DNA of 64,000 nucleotides from Qipengyuania vulgaris (GTDB lineage: Bacteria > Pseudomonadota > Alphaproteobacteria > Sphingomonadales > Sphingomonadaceae). Below the pieces are notes generated by a model. The model made no database searches. It had not been told where the DNA came from and saw only the letters and a program-made list of their open reading frames with translations. Numbering within the stretch: the stretch's first letter is position 1; every line of letters starts with the position of its first letter. The translations under genes and the position numbers were made by a program. The stretch covers positions 248,001 through 312,000 of the forward strand of contig NZ_WTYC01000004.1 of assembly GCF_009827325.1 (NCBI RefSeq), written 5' to 3'. Positions 28,591 to 39,579 of the stretch are shown piece by piece.

Positions 28591-30134
28591 CAGTGCTCTC
28601 CCTCCCCTTCATGGCTCGGCTCGACAAAGTTCGCCGCCTTTGAGCGAGGTGCGCCTACTTCAAGCGCGCTGTCGTAGCGCGGCGCAACGCCGGCCAGTCT
28701 GGTTTCAAGGGCGGCGATGTCCTGACGCATGGGTGCTAGGAAGCTTTCCGGATAGATGCCCATCCACAGCACGGCGGCTGCGATCGGAGCAAGCATGGCC
28801 CATTCGCGGGCGTTAAGATCGGGCATTGCGGCGGCATCGGCGTTCTTCTGCTCGCCGTACGCCACCCTGCGGTAAAGGTAGAGCATATAGGCCGCGCCGA
28901 GGATAATACCTGTCGTGCAGACCAAGGCTACGAAGGTCGAGACTTCGTAGATGCCTGCCAATGCCAAGAATTCACCCACAAAGTTGCTCGTGCCCGGGAG
29001 GCCGACCGCGGCCATGGTGAAAAGCAAGAAAAAGACAGCATACTTCGGCATGTTGATTGAAAGCCCGCCATAACGGGAAATCTCACGCGTATGCAGGCGG
29101 TCGTAGATTACGCCGACGCAAAGGAACAATGCTCCTGATACAAGACCGTGGCCGAGCATCACCATCATCGCGCCCTCGAGGCCTTGGACGTTAAAGGCGA
29201 AGAGGCCGACCGTCACGATCGCCATGTGGGCCACCGAGGAATAGGCAATCAGCTTTTTCATGTCGTGCTGCACCAGCGCGACAAGCGAGGTATAGATCAC
29301 CGCCACCATAGAGAGCGCGAAGACCAGCCAGGCAAGATCGGCGCTGGCGTCCGGGAACATCGGCAGGCTGAAGCGGATGAACCCGTAACCGCCGAGTTTC
29401 AGGAGAACGCCGGCAAGGATGACCGAACCGGCAGTCGGTGCCTGCACGTGCGCATCTGGCAGCCATGTGTGGACCGGCCACATAGGCATCTTTACCGCAA
29501 AACTGGCGAAAAAGGCGAGCCACAGCCACAGTTGGGCATCAACCGGGAAATCATACTGCATCAGCGCCGGGATCGCCGTCGTTCCTGCCTCGTTCACCAT
29601 CCACAGCATGGCGATCAACATCAGCACCGAGCCGAGAAGCGTGTAGAGGAAGAACTTATAGCTCGCGTAGATGCGGTTATCGCCGCCCCACACGCCGATG
29701 ATCAGGTACATCGGGATTAGGCCGGCCTCGAAGAAGATGTAGAACAGGAAAAGGTCCTGCGCGGCGAAAACGCCGATCATCAGCACTTCCATCAGCAGGA
29801 AAGCAGCCATGTATTCGCCGACGCGCTTTGTGATAGAATCCCAGCTGGCAAGGATACAGATTGGCATCAGGAAGACGCTGAGCATGATGAGCATCAGCGC
29901 AATGCCGTCGATACCGAGCGCGTATTCGAAGCCCGCGAACACCTGCGCCCGTTCGGTGAACTGCCATTGCGCGCCGCCGATATCGTAATTGAGCCATAGC
30001 AGGATGCCGAGCGCGAGGTCGATCAGTGTCGCGAACAGCGCCACCATCCGCGCACTAGAGGCGTTTAGGAACAGGCAGCAGATCGCCGCGACGAGCGGCA
30101 CGGCAAGCATGAGCGAAAGGATGGGAAACTCCAT
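28590..30134 (-). CDS. nuoM: NADH-quinone oxidoreductase subunit M
   Basis: Antiporter-like proton-pumping subunit of the complex I membrane arm. The 514-residue protein has about 14 TM helices, FYIFFEAGLIPMYLIIGVWG (TM5 Glu), FAVKMPMWPVHTWLPDAHVQ with the functional Lys, and KKLIAYSSVAHMAIV. It overlaps nuoL and nuoN by single bases at each end (TGATG). The C-terminal tail after the last helix is hydrophilic and slightly longer than in E. coli. Confidence 0.97.
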   Translation of the reverse strand: MEFPILSLMLAVPLVAAICCLFLNASSARMVALFATLIDLALGILLWLNYDIGGAQWQFTERAQVFAGFEYALGIDGIALMLIMLSVFLMPICILASWDSITKRVGEYMAAFLLMEVLMIGVFAAQDLFLFYIFFEAGLIPMYLIIGVWGGDNRIYASYKFFLYTLLGSVLMLIAMLWMVNEAGTTAIPALMQYDFPVDAQLWLWLAFFASFAVKMPMWPVHTWLPDAHVQAPTAGSVILAGVLLKLGGYGFIRFSLPMFPDASADLAWLVFALSMVAVIYTSLVALVQHDMKKLIAYSSVAHMAIVTVGLFAFNVQGLEGAMMVMLGHGLVSGALFLCVGVIYDRLHTREISRYGGLSINMPKYAVFFLLFTMAAVGLPGTSNFVGEFLALAGIYEVSTFVALVCTTGIILGAAYMLYLYRRVAYGEQKNADAAAMPDLNAREWAMLAPIAAAVLWMGIYPESFLAPMRQDIAALETRLAGVAPRYDSALEVGAPRSKAANFVEPSHEGEGEH

Positions 30135-32212
30135 CAGAACAGCACCCAGGTGACGGCGGCGACAAGCCCGAGGAGCATCACCAGCGCATAGCTATAGAGA
30201 TATCCGGTCTGGAACCGCTTGGCGCCGACGGCACCCTTCTCGACCACCCAGGCCACGCCATTGGGGCCGAAGCGATCGATCATTCCGACATCGCCCAGTT
30301 TCCAGAACTGGCGGCCCAGCCAGAAGGCGGGGACCACGAAGAGGTAGTGATAGAGCTCGTCGAAATACCACTTGTTGTAAAAAAAGCGATAGACCGGACC
30401 GAGCTGTTCAGCCGCTTTGCCGGGAATGCTAGTGTCCTTGATGTAGGCGAGCCATGCGGCAAGCAGACCAAGAAGCATCACGACAGTAGCTGTCAGCTTC
30501 ACCCATGTCGGCACCGCATGGAGGCCGTGGATGAGGTTCTCGTTAAAATAAATGGAACCGGCCCAGAACGCTCCGTTCACAGCACCCGAAGAGCCATCGA
30601 TGAAAGCATCCTTGAACACGTAACCGGCGAGCACCGCACCAATCGACAGCACACCCAGCGGGATCAGCATTGAGAGCGGGCTTTCATGCGGATGATAGCC
30701 TGCAGTCCCTGCCTCGTAGTTGGGCGAAGGCACGGAGTGTGTCACGTCTTCGCCAGCATCTTCCTGCTTGGGCGCATTGTGCTCGTCCGGCTCGTCATGC
30801 CCGTCGTGGACCGCGTGCTGGATATGATGGCTGTCTGCCCAACGCGGCTTGCCCCAAAAGGTGAGGAACATGAGGCGCCAGCTGTAAAAGCTCGTCAGCA
30901 GTGCGGCGAGCGCTCCCATCCAGAAGGCGAAGTTGCCAAGCTCGGTCCCGCGCGCGAACGCCGCCTCGAGAATGGCGTCTTTCGAATAGAAGCCGGCAAA
31001 GCCGAACACGTAAAGGACCCCGACCCCGGTAATCGCCAGCGTACCGGCCATCATCGCCCAGAAGGTAAAAGGAATCTCCTTACGCAAGGCGCCATAATAA
31101 CGCATATTCTGCTCGTGGTGCATCGCATGGATGACCGAGCCGGCGCCCAGGAACAGCAGCGCCTTGAAGAAGGCGTGCGTGAACAGGTGGAACATCGCCG
31201 CGCCGTATGCGCCCACACCAGCTGCGAAGAACATGTAGCCGAGCTGCGAGCAGGTCGAATAAGCGATGACGCGCTTAATGTCCCACTGCGTCGTGCCGAC
31301 GGTTGCGGCGAAGATACAGGTAGCAGCGCCGATGAAGGTCACCATGGCGAGCGCAACTGGTGCGGTTTCGAACATGGGCGACAGGCGGCAGACCATGAAC
31401 ACGCCTGCGGTAACCATGGTCGCTGCGTGGATAAGTGCTGAAACCGGGGTCGGGCCCTCCATTGCGTCCGGAAGCCATGTGTGCAGGCCGAGCTGCGCCG
31501 ACTTGCCCATCGCGCCGATGAACAGGAGGATGCAGAGCACGTCCATCGTGTGCACGCGCAGGCCGAGGAAGCCGATCGTCGCTCCGCTCATTCCCGGCGC
31601 TGCGGCAAGGATTTCAGGGATCGAGACGGTCCCGAATACCCAGAAGGTCCCGAATATACCCATCATGAAGCCCAGGTCGCCAACGCGATTGACCACGAAG
31701 GCCTTGATCGCAGCGGCGTTGGCGCTCGGTTTCTTGAACCAGAACCCGATCAGCAAATAGCTGGCGAGGCCCACGCCTTCCCAACCGAAGAACATTTGCA
31801 CCAGGTTATCAGCCGTCACGAGCATCAGCATGGCGAAGGTGAAGAGCGAGAGATAGGCGAAGAACCTCGGCTGGTCCGGGTCTTCTTCCATATAGCCCCA
31901 GCTATAGAGGTGAACGAGCGCCGAAACGGTGGTGATGACCACCAGCATAACCGCGGTCAGGGTGTCGACCCTTAGCGCCCAGTCGAAAGAAAGTGCCCCC
32001 GACTGTACCCAAGTTAGAACAGGGACGACCTCGGCCTCTGCGCTTCCGCTCACGAAACCGAGGAAAATCGGCCAGCTCAGCGCGCAGGCGATAAACAGCG
32101 CGCTTGTCGTTATAGCCTTCGCAAAAACGCTGGGAGCAATCTTATTGACGAGGCCCGCAACGATCGCTGCGAGCAGCGGCAGAAAGACGATCAGGAGAAT
32201 GGAATTCTGCAC
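30134..32212 (-). CDS. nuoL: NADH-quinone oxidoreductase subunit L
   Basis: The distal antiporter-like subunit with the long lateral helix of complex I. The 692-residue protein has about 16 TM helices; visible are [18 protein letters not shown] (TM5 Glu), [20 protein letters not shown] and the His-rich hydrophilic segment [19 protein letters not shown] (near residue 460), an insertion between late helices. The start is GTG 32212, 6 bp past the nuoK stop. The His/Asp-rich insertion is worth noting as a possible metal-binding or lineage-specific loop. Confidence 0.96.
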   Translation of the reverse strand: MQNSILLIVFLPLLAAIVAGLVNKIAPSVFAKAITTSALFIACALSWPIFLGFVSGSAEAEVVPVLTWVQSGALSFDWALRVDTLTAVMLVVITTVSALVHLYSWGYMEEDPDQPRFFAYLSLFTFAMLMLVTADNLVQMFFGWEGVGLASYLLIGFWFKKPSANAAAIKAFVVNRVGDLGFMMGIFGTFWVFGTVSIPEILAAAPGMSGATIGFLGLRVHTMDVLCILLFIGAMGKSAQLGLHTWLPDAMEGPTPVSALIHAATMVTAGVFMVCRLSPMFETAPVALAMVTFIGAATCIFAATVGTTQWDIKRVIAYSTCSQLGYMFFAAGVGAYGAAMFHLFTHAFFKALLFLGAGSVIHAMHHEQNMRYYGALRKEIPFTFWAMMAGTLAITGVGVLYVFGFAGFYSKDAILEAAFARGTELGNFAFWMGALAALLTSFYSWRLMFLTFWGKPRWADSHHIQHAVHDGHDEPDEHNAPKQEDAGEDVTHSVPSPNYEAGTAGYHPHESPLSMLIPLGVLSIGAVLAGYVFKDAFIDGSSGAVNGAFWAGSIYFNENLIHGLHAVPTWVKLTATVVMLLGLLAAWLAYIKDTSIPGKAAEQLGPVYRFFYNKWYFDELYHYLFVVPAFWLGRQFWKLGDVGMIDRFGPNGVAWVVEKGAVGAKRFQTGYLYSYALVMLLGLVAAVTWVLF

Positions 32213-32218
32213 GGATGC

Positions 32219-32524
32219 TTATCCCTTCATCCGGTTGGCATCGTCGACTGCGATCGTGCCGCGGCCACGGAAATAGATGACGAGAATTGCGAGCCCAATC
32301 GCCGCTTCCCCCGCGGCGACGGTCAGCACGAACATGGCAAAGACCTGCCCCACAAGGTCACCCAGGAAGGCACTGAACGCCACGAGATTGATATTCACCG
32401 CCAGCAAAATGAGCTCGATCGCCATCAGGATGACGATGATGTTCTTGCGGTTGAGAAAAATACCGAGGACGCCCAGCACGAACAGGATTGCACTGACGAT
32501 GATATAGTGTTCGATGCCGATCAC
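32219..32524 (-). CDS. nuoK: NADH-quinone oxidoreductase subunit K
   Basis: Small membrane subunit of complex I that carries part of the proton path. The 101-residue protein has three TM helices, with the conserved glutamates in [10 protein letters not shown] (TM2) and [10 protein letters not shown] (TM3). The start is a GTG at 32524 that overlaps the nuoJ stop by 4 bp (GTGA). Confidence 0.96.
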   Translation of the reverse strand: MIGIEHYIIVSAILFVLGVLGIFLNRKNIIVILMAIELILLAVNINLVAFSAFLGDLVGQVFAMFVLTVAAGEAAIGLAILVIYFRGRGTIAVDDANRMKG

Positions 32525-33141
32525 AGTTCGACCCCCCGGCCCACTTCGGGCTGCTTCATCACAGTCGCTTCATTCGGATTGCGGCGGTTCTGCTTACCGA
32601 TATCCTGATGACCGCGCTTAGTCTTCGGCGGACGGTGCGTCAGGACGATCGCACCAATCATCGCGACCAGCAGAATTAGTCCCGCGGCTTCGAACAGGAA
32701 CAGGTACTTCGTGTAGAGCAGCGCACCGATCGCGCCGGTATTGCTTTCCACCATGGCAGGTCCGTCACTCGCCATCGGTGTGCCGAGTTCGATTGACCCA
32801 ACCTGATAAGCACCGATGCCAAGCACCAGTTCCGCCAGCAAGACCAGAGCAATGACGATGCCCAGCGGGAAGTTCTTTACAAACCCCGCGCGCAATTCGG
32901 CCACGTCGATGTCTAGCATCATGACCACGAATAGGAACAGCACCGCGACCGCCCCGACATAGACGATGACAAGCAGCATCGCGATGAATTCCGCGCCGAC
33001 CAATACCATGAGGCCGGCAGCGTTGAAGAATGCAAGGATGAGCCACAGCACCGAGTGCACGGGATTGCGTGCCGTGATCACCATCACGGCCGATGCAATG
33101 ACGAGCACCGCAAACATGTAAAAGGCGATAGTCTGGATCAT
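32521..33141 (-). CDS. nuoJ: NADH-quinone oxidoreductase subunit J
   Basis: Membrane subunit of complex I next to NuoA and NuoK. The 206-residue protein has five TM helices, with the family stretch [19 protein letters not shown] and [19 protein letters not shown] hydrophilic tail of about 35 residues ([17 protein letters not shown]) follows the last helix. It starts 27 bp past the nuoI stop, one of the larger gaps inside the operon. Confidence 0.96.
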   Translation of the reverse strand: MIQTIAFYMFAVLVIASAVMVITARNPVHSVLWLILAFFNAAGLMVLVGAEFIAMLLVIVYVGAVAVLFLFVVMMLDIDVAELRAGFVKNFPLGIVIALVLLAELVLGIGAYQVGSIELGTPMASDGPAMVESNTGAIGALLYTKYLFLFEAAGLILLVAMIGAIVLTHRPPKTKRGHQDIGKQNRRNPNEATVMKQPEVGRGVEL

Positions 33142-33168
33142 GTTGCCCCAAATTCGGTTGCGGCGCGG

Positions 33169-33657
33169 TTAGCGGTAGGGTGCGTCGGCTTCAAGGTTCG
33201 CGGCGATTGCACGCTCCCACTTGTCACCATTCGCGAGCAGCTTGGCCTTATCGTAAAGCAGCTCTTCGCGGGTTTCGGTTGCGTATTCGAAGTTCGGACC
33301 CTCTACGATTGCATCCACCGGGCAGGCTTCCTGACAGAAGCCGCAGTAGATGCACTTGGTCATGTCGATGTCATACCGCGTGGTGCGGCGGCTACCGTCC
33401 TCGCGCGGCTCGCTCTCGATGGTAATGGCCAGCGCAGGGCATACCGCCTCGCAGAGCTTACAGGCGATGCAGCGTTCCTCGCCATTCGGGTAACGGCGCA
33501 GGGCATGCTCACCGCGGAAGCGCGGAGACAGCGGGTTCTTTTCGAAGGGATAGTTGATCGTTACCTTGGGTTTGAAGAGATATTTCAACGTGAGGGCATG
33601 CGCCTTCACGAATTCCCACAGGGTGAACGATTTTATGAGGTGCGCGACCGTACTCAT
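33169..33657 (-). CDS. nuoI: NADH-quinone oxidoreductase subunit I (8Fe ferredoxin)
   Basis: Carries clusters N6a and N6b that pass electrons toward NuoB. The 162-residue protein has two CxxCxxCxxxCP motifs, [12 protein letters not shown] and [12 protein letters not shown], after an N-terminal amphipathic region. I chose ATG 33657, which overlaps the nuoH stop by 4 bp. The open frame extends upstream to 33924 but that stretch is antisense-like sequence inside nuoH. Confidence 0.97.
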   Translation of the reverse strand: MSTVAHLIKSFTLWEFVKAHALTLKYLFKPKVTINYPFEKNPLSPRFRGEHALRRYPNGEERCIACKLCEAVCPALAITIESEPREDGSRRTTRYDIDMTKCIYCGFCQEACPVDAIVEGPNFEYATETREELLYDKAKLLANGDKWERAIAANLEADAPYR

Positions 33658-34709
33658 GCGGCGGCTCCATAGTGGCCGGTGGCCATCAGCCAACCGGAAA
33701 TGAGAACGACGAACAGAAGGCTGATGGGTAGGAATACCTTCCAGCCCAAGCGCATGAGCTGATCGTAACGATAACGAGGGACGGTCGCCATGACCCAGCT
33801 GAACATGAAGAAGAAGAAGAACGTCTTCAGCAGCAACCAGACGATGCCCGGCACGTAATAGAGCGGTGCCCAATCGATGGGCGGCAGCCAACCACCAAAG
33901 AACAGCAGCGCATTGAGCATGCACATAAGCAGAATGTTGGCGTATTCGCCCAGCCAGAAGAGCGCGAAGCTCATCGAGCTATATTCGGTCTGGTAACCCG
34001 CCACGAGCTCGCTTTCGGCCTCTGTGAGGTCGAACGGTACGCGCTGCGTTTCTGCCAGGCTGGAGATAAAGAACATCACCCACATAGGGAAGAGCAGCAG
34101 GTTGAAGACATAACCGTTGACGATCCCGAAACCGTGACCCTTCTGCGCCATGACGATCTCGTTCAGGTTGAACGTTCCGGCATAGAGAACCACGCTGACC
34201 AGAATGAAGCCGATCGAAACTTCATAGCTGATCATCTGTGCAGCGGCGCGCATGGCGGAAAAGAACGGGTATTTCGAGTTGGACGCCCATCCTGCCATTA
34301 CCACGCCGTAAACCGAGAGCGAACTGATCGCGAGGATGTAGAGCAGGCCGACATTGATATTGGCCAGCACAGCCGTCGCGCTGAAAGGGATCACCGCCCA
34401 TGCCGCAAGCGCCACCGTAAAGGTGACAATCGGGGCGAGGATGAAGATGCCCTTGTTCGCCGCGCTGGGGATGATGGTTTCCTGCAGGAAAACCTTCAGG
34501 CCGTCGGCAAAGCTCTGCAGAAGACCGAAGGGTCCGACCACGTTTGGGCCGCGGCGCAGGTTGATCGCCGCCCACACCTTGCGGTCGACATAAATAATCA
34601 TGGCTACCGCCAGCATCAGCGGCAGCGCTATGAGCAGGATGCCGGAAATGGTGGCGACGCCCCACGCCCATTCGTAGCTCATGCCGAGGGATTGGAAGAA
34701 TTCGGTCAT
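33654..34709 (-). CDS. nuoH: NADH-quinone oxidoreductase subunit H
   Basis: Membrane subunit at the junction of the two arms of complex I, lining the quinone site. The 351-residue protein has eight or nine TM helices and the signature runs [20 protein letters not shown] and [20 protein letters not shown]. The start overlaps the nuoG stop and the stop overlaps the nuoI start, each by 4 bp (ATGA). Confidence 0.97.
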   Translation of the reverse strand: MTEFFQSLGMSYEWAWGVATISGILLIALPLMLAVAMIIYVDRKVWAAINLRRGPNVVGPFGLLQSFADGLKVFLQETIIPSAANKGIFILAPIVTFTVALAAWAVIPFSATAVLANINVGLLYILAISSLSVYGVVMAGWASNSKYPFFSAMRAAAQMISYEVSIGFILVSVVLYAGTFNLNEIVMAQKGHGFGIVNGYVFNLLLFPMWVMFFISSLAETQRVPFDLTEAESELVAGYQTEYSSMSFALFWLGEYANILLMCMLNALLFFGGWLPPIDWAPLYYVPGIVWLLLKTFFFFFMFSWVMATVPRYRYDQLMRLGWKVFLPISLLFVVLISGWLMATGHYGAAA

Positions 34710-36715
34710 TCCGCGGCCTCCGCCAATTCGCCGCCGTGGAGCAGTTCTACCGAGCAGCGCTGCATTACCTCGCTGGCGCGCGCGATCGGATTGGTGAGGT
34801 AAAAGTCCCTGATCGGATAGGTACTGATTGCACCCTCGGCTTTTGCCTTCGCATTCGCTTTCGGCAGCACGCCGAGATCCGCTAGACCTTCCTCGCCCAG
34901 TGCCGGAACGTCAGCAATCATTGCCGACTGCAACTGAGCGAAACTGTCGAAACCGACATCCACCTTCAGCGCATCCGCCAGAGCGCGCAGAATGGTCCAG
35001 TCCTCACGCGCATCGCCCGGCGCGAAGACGGCCTTTTCCGCGAATTGAACGCGGCCTTCAGTGTTGACGTAAGTTCCGTCCTTCTCGGCATAGCTCGCGC
35101 CCGGCAGAATGATATCCGCCGCATGTGCGCCCTTATCGCCGTGATGACCGATGTAGACCTTGAGCGCATCAGCGAAGGGTTCGAAATCCATCTCATCCGC
35201 GCCAAGGCTGATGACCACCTTGGGCTTGGCTTCGACGATGTCCTTGATCCCACCCTTCTGGGCATAGCCGAGCATCAGTCCGCCCATGCGCGCAGCGGAG
35301 AAATGCAGCACGTTGAAACCATTCCAGCCATCACGAACCAACTTGAACTGATCGGCGAAGCGAAGGCCGGCTCCAAGCGCACCTTGCGCCAGAGCCGCAC
35401 CGCCCATGATTATGGCCGGACGTTCTGCGGAATCGAACACATCGGCCACTTCATCGGGCAGGTCGCCGAGTGCCGAGAGATCGTCGCCAAGGAATACCGC
35501 CGGATAGGTGGTGTCCCAGAAGGCACCGATTACGAAAACCTTCGCGCCGCGTTTCACAGCCTTGCGAATGCGCACGTTTATCAGCGGCGCTTCCCAGCGA
35601 ATGTGGCTCCCGACGATCAAAATCGCATCGGCAGTCTCTATCCCGGCAAAGGTCGAGTTAAAATTGACCGCGGCGAGGCTCGACACGTCGTAATCCATCC
35701 CGGTCTGACGGCCTTCGATCAGTGTCGAACCGCAGGCCTTGAGAAGTGCCTTGGCAGCGAACATCGTTTCGCAATCGACCATGTCACCGGCAATTGCTGC
35801 AATGTCATTCCCCGGCTTGGCCTTGGTGATGGCCTTGAACACCTCGTCCCATGTCGCCTCTTGGAGCTTGCCACGCTTGCGCATGAACACCTTGTCGAGG
35901 CGCCGGCGCGAAAGACCGTCGACCTGATAACGTGCCTTGTCCGAAATCCACTCCTCATTGACATCGTCATTGATACGCGGAAGTGCACGCATGACTTCTC
36001 TTCCACGGCTGTCGAGCCGGATATTTGCGCCTACCGCATCCGAAACGTCGATGCTGAGCGTCTTCTTGAGCTCCCATGGACGTGCCTCGAACGCATAGGG
36101 GCGCGAAGTGAGTGCACCGACCGGACATAGGTCGATTACATTGGCGGACAATTCGTGCTCGGCAGCCTGCTCCAGATAGGTAGTGATCTGCATGTCCTCG
36201 CCGCGGCCCACCGCGCCGATTTCATCCACTCCGGCGATTTCCTCGCTGAAGCGCACGCAACGGGTGCAGTGAATACAGCGGGTCATGATCGTCTTGATCA
36301 GCGGGCCCATGTATTTCTCGGTCACGGCGCGCTTGTTCATGGTGTAACGCGTCGCTCCGCGGCCGTATGCCACAGACTGGTCCTGCAAGTCGCATTCGCC
36401 GCCTTGGTCGCAGATCGGACAATCAAGCGGGTGGTTGATGAGAAGGAATTCCATCACCCCTTCCCGCGCGGTCTTCACCATCGGCGTATCTGTCCGGATT
36501 TCTTGCCCATCAGTAGCCGGAAGCGCACAGCTGGCCTGCGGCTTAGGCGGCCCAGGCTTCACCTCGACCAGGCACATGCGGCAGTTGCCCGCAATGCTCA
36601 GTCGCTCGTGATAGCAGAAGCGCGGAATCTCTTTTCCCGCAAGCTCGCAGGCTTGGAGGACGGTCGCGCCCTCCGGAACCTCGATCTCCTGACCGTCTAC
36701 AGTGACCTTGGGCAT
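34706..36715 (-). CDS. nuoG: NADH-quinone oxidoreductase subunit G
   Basis: Large Fe-S subunit of the peripheral arm of complex I. The 669-residue protein has an N-terminal 2Fe-2S ferredoxin domain ([15 protein letters not shown]), the N4-type region [11 protein letters not shown], the [10 protein letters not shown] motif, and a molybdopterin-oxidoreductase-like C-terminal half without a visible cofactor site. The size matches the short mitochondrial-type NuoG rather than the 900-residue enteric form. Its ATG shares a base with the stop of the secreted-protein gene before it. Confidence 0.96.
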   Translation of the reverse strand: MPKVTVDGQEIEVPEGATVLQACELAGKEIPRFCYHERLSIAGNCRMCLVEVKPGPPKPQASCALPATDGQEIRTDTPMVKTAREGVMEFLLINHPLDCPICDQGGECDLQDQSVAYGRGATRYTMNKRAVTEKYMGPLIKTIMTRCIHCTRCVRFSEEIAGVDEIGAVGRGEDMQITTYLEQAAEHELSANVIDLCPVGALTSRPYAFEARPWELKKTLSIDVSDAVGANIRLDSRGREVMRALPRINDDVNEEWISDKARYQVDGLSRRRLDKVFMRKRGKLQEATWDEVFKAITKAKPGNDIAAIAGDMVDCETMFAAKALLKACGSTLIEGRQTGMDYDVSSLAAVNFNSTFAGIETADAILIVGSHIRWEAPLINVRIRKAVKRGAKVFVIGAFWDTTYPAVFLGDDLSALGDLPDEVADVFDSAERPAIIMGGAALAQGALGAGLRFADQFKLVRDGWNGFNVLHFSAARMGGLMLGYAQKGGIKDIVEAKPKVVISLGADEMDFEPFADALKVYIGHHGDKGAHAADIILPGASYAEKDGTYVNTEGRVQFAEKAVFAPGDAREDWTILRALADALKVDVGFDSFAQLQSAMIADVPALGEEGLADLGVLPKANAKAKAEGAISTYPIRDFYLTNPIARASEVMQRCSVELLHGGELAEAAE

Positions 36716-37479
36716 TATTCGGTATCCGTTGGCTTGGTTTGGGCAGTTTCGAAGGCGCCGTAATAGCTACGGGTCCACATTCCGTCGGCAACCAGCATAC
36801 GGACCATAGTCGGGTCTAGATTGGGTGCTTCCTCGGTATCAAGACATGTCAACAGTGTCGGGTAAAGTGCTTCCAAGGAACTGCCTTCTCCGCTCGTTCC
36901 TGGCGTGGAATCCAACAAGTCATGGGCGGCTGGCGCATTGCGGTAGCTGATGCAATCGGATACTTCGGCTAATACCTTTGACCGAGGACCGGCGCGGCGA
37001 CCGATGAACCGGGCTTCAATGAATGTAGGAGCGCCTTCCTCACGCACGGGCGGTCCTTTGTTGGAATAAAGATATGCCTCTTCCGCAACGAGGTTGCGCA
37101 GGGTCGAATACTGCATCGTCGCATAAATTTTGTACTGCGACTGCTTCATTGCTCGGCCGAGACAACGTCCGAAGTCGATCTCATCGAAAAACTCTTCGGC
37201 TTCGAATTCCAAAGCCGAGAAATCGATCCTGTCGAAATCGCTGTTCGCCAACAGGGTATCAAGTTCGTCCTTGTTCCCGTAATAAACGCATTTTGCGAGA
37301 CGTTTCTGCATCTGGCGGGCATCTGCCACATCAGCCGCTTGAGCTTCCTGCTTAAAGCGCGATCCAATCGGTGCTTCGGGGCGAAGAAACCGGTCCCGTT
37401 CGCGATCGATATCGGTCTCCTGCGCGACTGCGGGAACAGCAAGCGATAGCAGCGCAAGCACCACGAATGGCGTTTTCAT
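36715..37479 (-). CDS. Secreted hypothetical protein inside the nuo operon
   Basis: A 254-residue protein that I do not recognise. Residues 1-19 are a clear Sec signal peptide ([19 protein letters not shown], then QETD), so it is exported. The mature part is mostly helical, with Cys residues near 64, 104, 165 and 212 that could form disulfides. It lies between nuoF and nuoG, overlapping the nuoF stop region by 4 bp and the nuoG start by 1 bp, so it must be translated with complex I. A link to complex I assembly is only a hypothesis. Confidence 0.8.
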   Translation of the reverse strand: MKTPFVVLALLSLAVPAVAQETDIDRERDRFLRPEAPIGSRFKQEAQAADVADARQMQKRLAKCVYYGNKDELDTLLANSDFDRIDFSALEFEAEEFFDEIDFGRCLGRAMKQSQYKIYATMQYSTLRNLVAEEAYLYSNKGPPVREEGAPTFIEARFIGRRAGPRSKVLAEVSDCISYRNAPAAHDLLDSTPGTSGEGSSLEALYPTLLTCLDTEEAPNLDPTMVRMLVADGMWTRSYYGAFETAQTKPTDTE

Positions 37480-38768
37480 GCCGCAGTCTCCACAAACTTA
37501 GTGTTATGTTCTTCGATACGCCTCTCCAGCTCGGGCCGAAAATGACGGATGAGGCCCTGAATCGGCCAGGCCGCCGCGTCACCGAGAGCGCAGATGGTGT
37601 GACCCTCTACCTGCTTCGTGACCTGCTGCAGCATGTCGATTTCCTCGATCGCAGCATCGCCAGCGCGCAGTCGCTCCATCATACGCCACATCCAACCAGT
37701 ACCTTCGCGGCAGGGCGTGCACTGGCCGCAGCTTTCGTGTTTGTAGAAATAGCTGATCCGGCTGATCGCGCGAACGATGTCGGTCGACTTGTCCATGACG
37801 ATGATGCCTGCCGTGCCGAGGCCCGAACCGAGGTCCTTGAGGCCGTCGAAATCCATCGGCGCGTCCCATATCTGCTCTGCCGGAACCAGCGGAACAGAAG
37901 AGCCGCCAGGGATTACCGCAAGGAGGTTGTCCTTGCCACCGGTAATACCGCCGCAATGCTTCTCTATCAGTTCGCTGAACGGAATCGAGAGCGCTTCCTC
38001 CACCACGCAGGGCTTGTTTACATGGCCGCTGATCTGGAAGAGCTTGGTGCCCTTGTTGTTCTCTCGGCCGAAGCTCGCGAACCAGCTGGCTCCGCGGCGC
38101 AGGATTGTTGGCACCACCGCGATGCTTTCGACATTGTTGACAGTGGTCGGGCAGCCGTACAGACCCGCGCCGGCCGGGAACGGTGGCTTCAGGCGAGGCT
38201 GGCCTTTCTTGCCTTCGAGACTCTCGATCATTGCGGTTTCTTCGCCGCAGATATATGCACCCGCGCCCCGGTGGAGGAACACGTCGAAGTCGTATCCCGA
38301 TTTGCTCGCATTTTTGCCGATCAGGCCCGCAGCATAGGCCTCGTCAATGGCAACCTGAAGGGTTTCGGCTTCGCGGATATATTCGCCGCGGATGTAGATG
38401 TATGCCGCCCTCGCCCGCATGGCGTAACCGGACACCAGCGCGCCTTCGATTAGTTTGTGCGGATCGTGACGAATGATCTCACGGTCCTTGCAGGAACCGG
38501 GTTCGGACTCGTCGGCATTGATGACAAGGAAGCTTGGCCGGCCGTCCTTACTCTCCTTGGGCATGAACGACCACTTCAAACCCGTCGGGAAGCCAGCACC
38601 ACCCCGCCCGCGAAGACCAGAGGCCTTCATTTCCTCGATGATATGGTCATGCCCGCGCGCGATCAGCGACTTTGTATCGTCCCAGTCGCCACGCTGCTGC
38701 GCCGACTTGAGCCCCCAGTCCTGGAAGCCATAGAGGTTGGTGAAGATGCGATCCTTGTCGGCAAGCAT
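37476..38768 (-). CDS. nuoF: NADH-quinone oxidoreductase subunit F
   Basis: The FMN- and NADH-binding subunit with cluster N3. The 430-residue protein shows the NADH/FMN glycine run [11 protein letters not shown], the FMN region [27 protein letters not shown], and the 4Fe-4S motif [14 protein letters not shown]. Its ATG shares a base with the stop of the 47-residue membrane peptide gene (TGATG), and its stop overlaps the start of the secreted-protein gene (ATGA). Confidence 0.97.
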   Translation of the reverse strand: MLADKDRIFTNLYGFQDWGLKSAQQRGDWDDTKSLIARGHDHIIEEMKASGLRGRGGAGFPTGLKWSFMPKESKDGRPSFLVINADESEPGSCKDREIIRHDPHKLIEGALVSGYAMRARAAYIYIRGEYIREAETLQVAIDEAYAAGLIGKNASKSGYDFDVFLHRGAGAYICGEETAMIESLEGKKGQPRLKPPFPAGAGLYGCPTTVNNVESIAVVPTILRRGASWFASFGRENNKGTKLFQISGHVNKPCVVEEALSIPFSELIEKHCGGITGGKDNLLAVIPGGSSVPLVPAEQIWDAPMDFDGLKDLGSGLGTAGIIVMDKSTDIVRAISRISYFYKHESCGQCTPCREGTGWMWRMMERLRAGDAAIEEIDMLQQVTKQVEGHTICALGDAAAWPIQGLIRHFRPELERRIEEHNTKFVETAA

Positions 38769-38911
38769 CAGAAACCTCCCCCGAACACGAGGATTGCCGC
38801 CACAATCAGGATTCCGACCAGTGCGACTGTCTTGATGACACCCTTCAACACTTTCCAGGCAATCACGACTGCAAGGATCGTGAGGATGATCGTGATGATC
38901 GAGCTATCCAT
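38768..38911 (-). CDS. 47-residue membrane peptide between nuoE and nuoF
   Basis: A short frame reading [16 protein letters not shown]..., 47 residues, nearly all hydrophobic with two Lys near the middle (WKVLKGVIK), so one or two TM segments, ending in LVFGGGF. The ATG (38911) shares a base with the nuoE stop and its stop shares a base with the nuoF start (TGATG at both ends). Both junctions are the same type as the true nuo junctions, which argues that it is real. I know no named family for it. It could be a small complex I accessory peptide. Confidence 0.75.
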   Translation of the reverse strand: MDSSIITIILTILAVVIAWKVLKGVIKTVALVGILIVAAILVFGGGF

Positions 38912-39579
38912 CACCATTCACTCCGGTAGTCATGATTTTCTTCGGCCATCTTCTCGAGCGAACTCAGCGCATTGGCCGGTTCGCTGGTGTGGCGACCGGG
39001 CTCCTGCGTGCCAGTTTTCGGTTGCTCGCCCTTCGCCAGCGCATCCAGGATGGCGTCGAGACGCTCGGGGGTCAGGTCTTCGTAATTGTCGTCATTGATC
39101 TGAACCATCGGCGCGGTGGCGCAATTGCCCATACATTCGACTTCGGTGAGCGTCCAAAGGCCGTCCTCGGAGACATGGCCCTTGCTCATGCCACGCTTCT
39201 TGCAGGTTTCGAACAGTCCGTCCGAACCGCGCAGCATGCAGGGCGTCGTGCCGCAGACCTGCACGTGGTACTTACCCACCGGCTTCATGTTGTACATGAA
39301 GTAGAAGCTGGCCACTTCAAGCACGCGGATGACCGGCATGTCGAGATAGTCGGCGACATATTCGATCACCGGCAGCGGCAGCCAGCCTTGCGTATCAGTC
39401 TCTTCGCCCACTTGGCGCTGGGCAAGGTCGAGCAGCGGCATCACCGCCGAGCGCTGACGCCCCTCGGGATATCGCGCAATCGCCTTGTCCGCACGTTCGC
39501 GGTAGCTTTCCGTGAATTCGAAAGCACCCCAGCGCTCGCGCAGTTCGGGAGTATCCGGTGCGGGGTTACGGTCAGCCAT
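38911..39579 (-). CDS. nuoE: NADH-quinone oxidoreductase subunit E
   Basis: Carries 2Fe-2S cluster N1a next to NuoF. The 222-residue thioredoxin-like protein shows the cluster ligands CGTTPCMLRG and ECMGNCATAPM. A hydrophilic C-terminal tail of about 45 residues follows (KTGTQEPGRHTSEPAN). I chose ATG 39579, which shares a base with the nuoD stop (TGATG); the four-codon upstream extension is not needed. Confidence 0.96.
   Translation of the reverse strand: MADRNPAPDTPELRERWGAFEFTESYRERADKAIARYPEGRQRSAVMPLLDLAQRQVGEETDTQGWLPLPVIEYVADYLDMPVIRVLEVASFYFMYNMKPVGKYHVQVCGTTPCMLRGSDGLFETCKKRGMSKGHVSEDGLWTLTEVECMGNCATAPMVQINDDNYEDLTPERLDAILDALAKGEQPKTGTQEPGRHTSEPANALSSLEKMAEENHDYRSEW

Noticed and set aside
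33658..33924. N-terminal extension of nuoI by 89 codons
   Set aside because: It overlaps nuoH in another frame and is not conserved-looking. The ATG at 33657 makes the usual ATGA junction.
35045..36130. Open frame of 361 codons on the plus strand
   Set aside because: It is antisense to nuoG, with no recognisable motifs and Arg/His/Cys-rich composition typical of a shadow frame.
37371..38453. Open frame of 360 codons on the plus strand
   Set aside because: It is antisense to nuoF, whose FMN, NADH and Fe-S motifs are intact.
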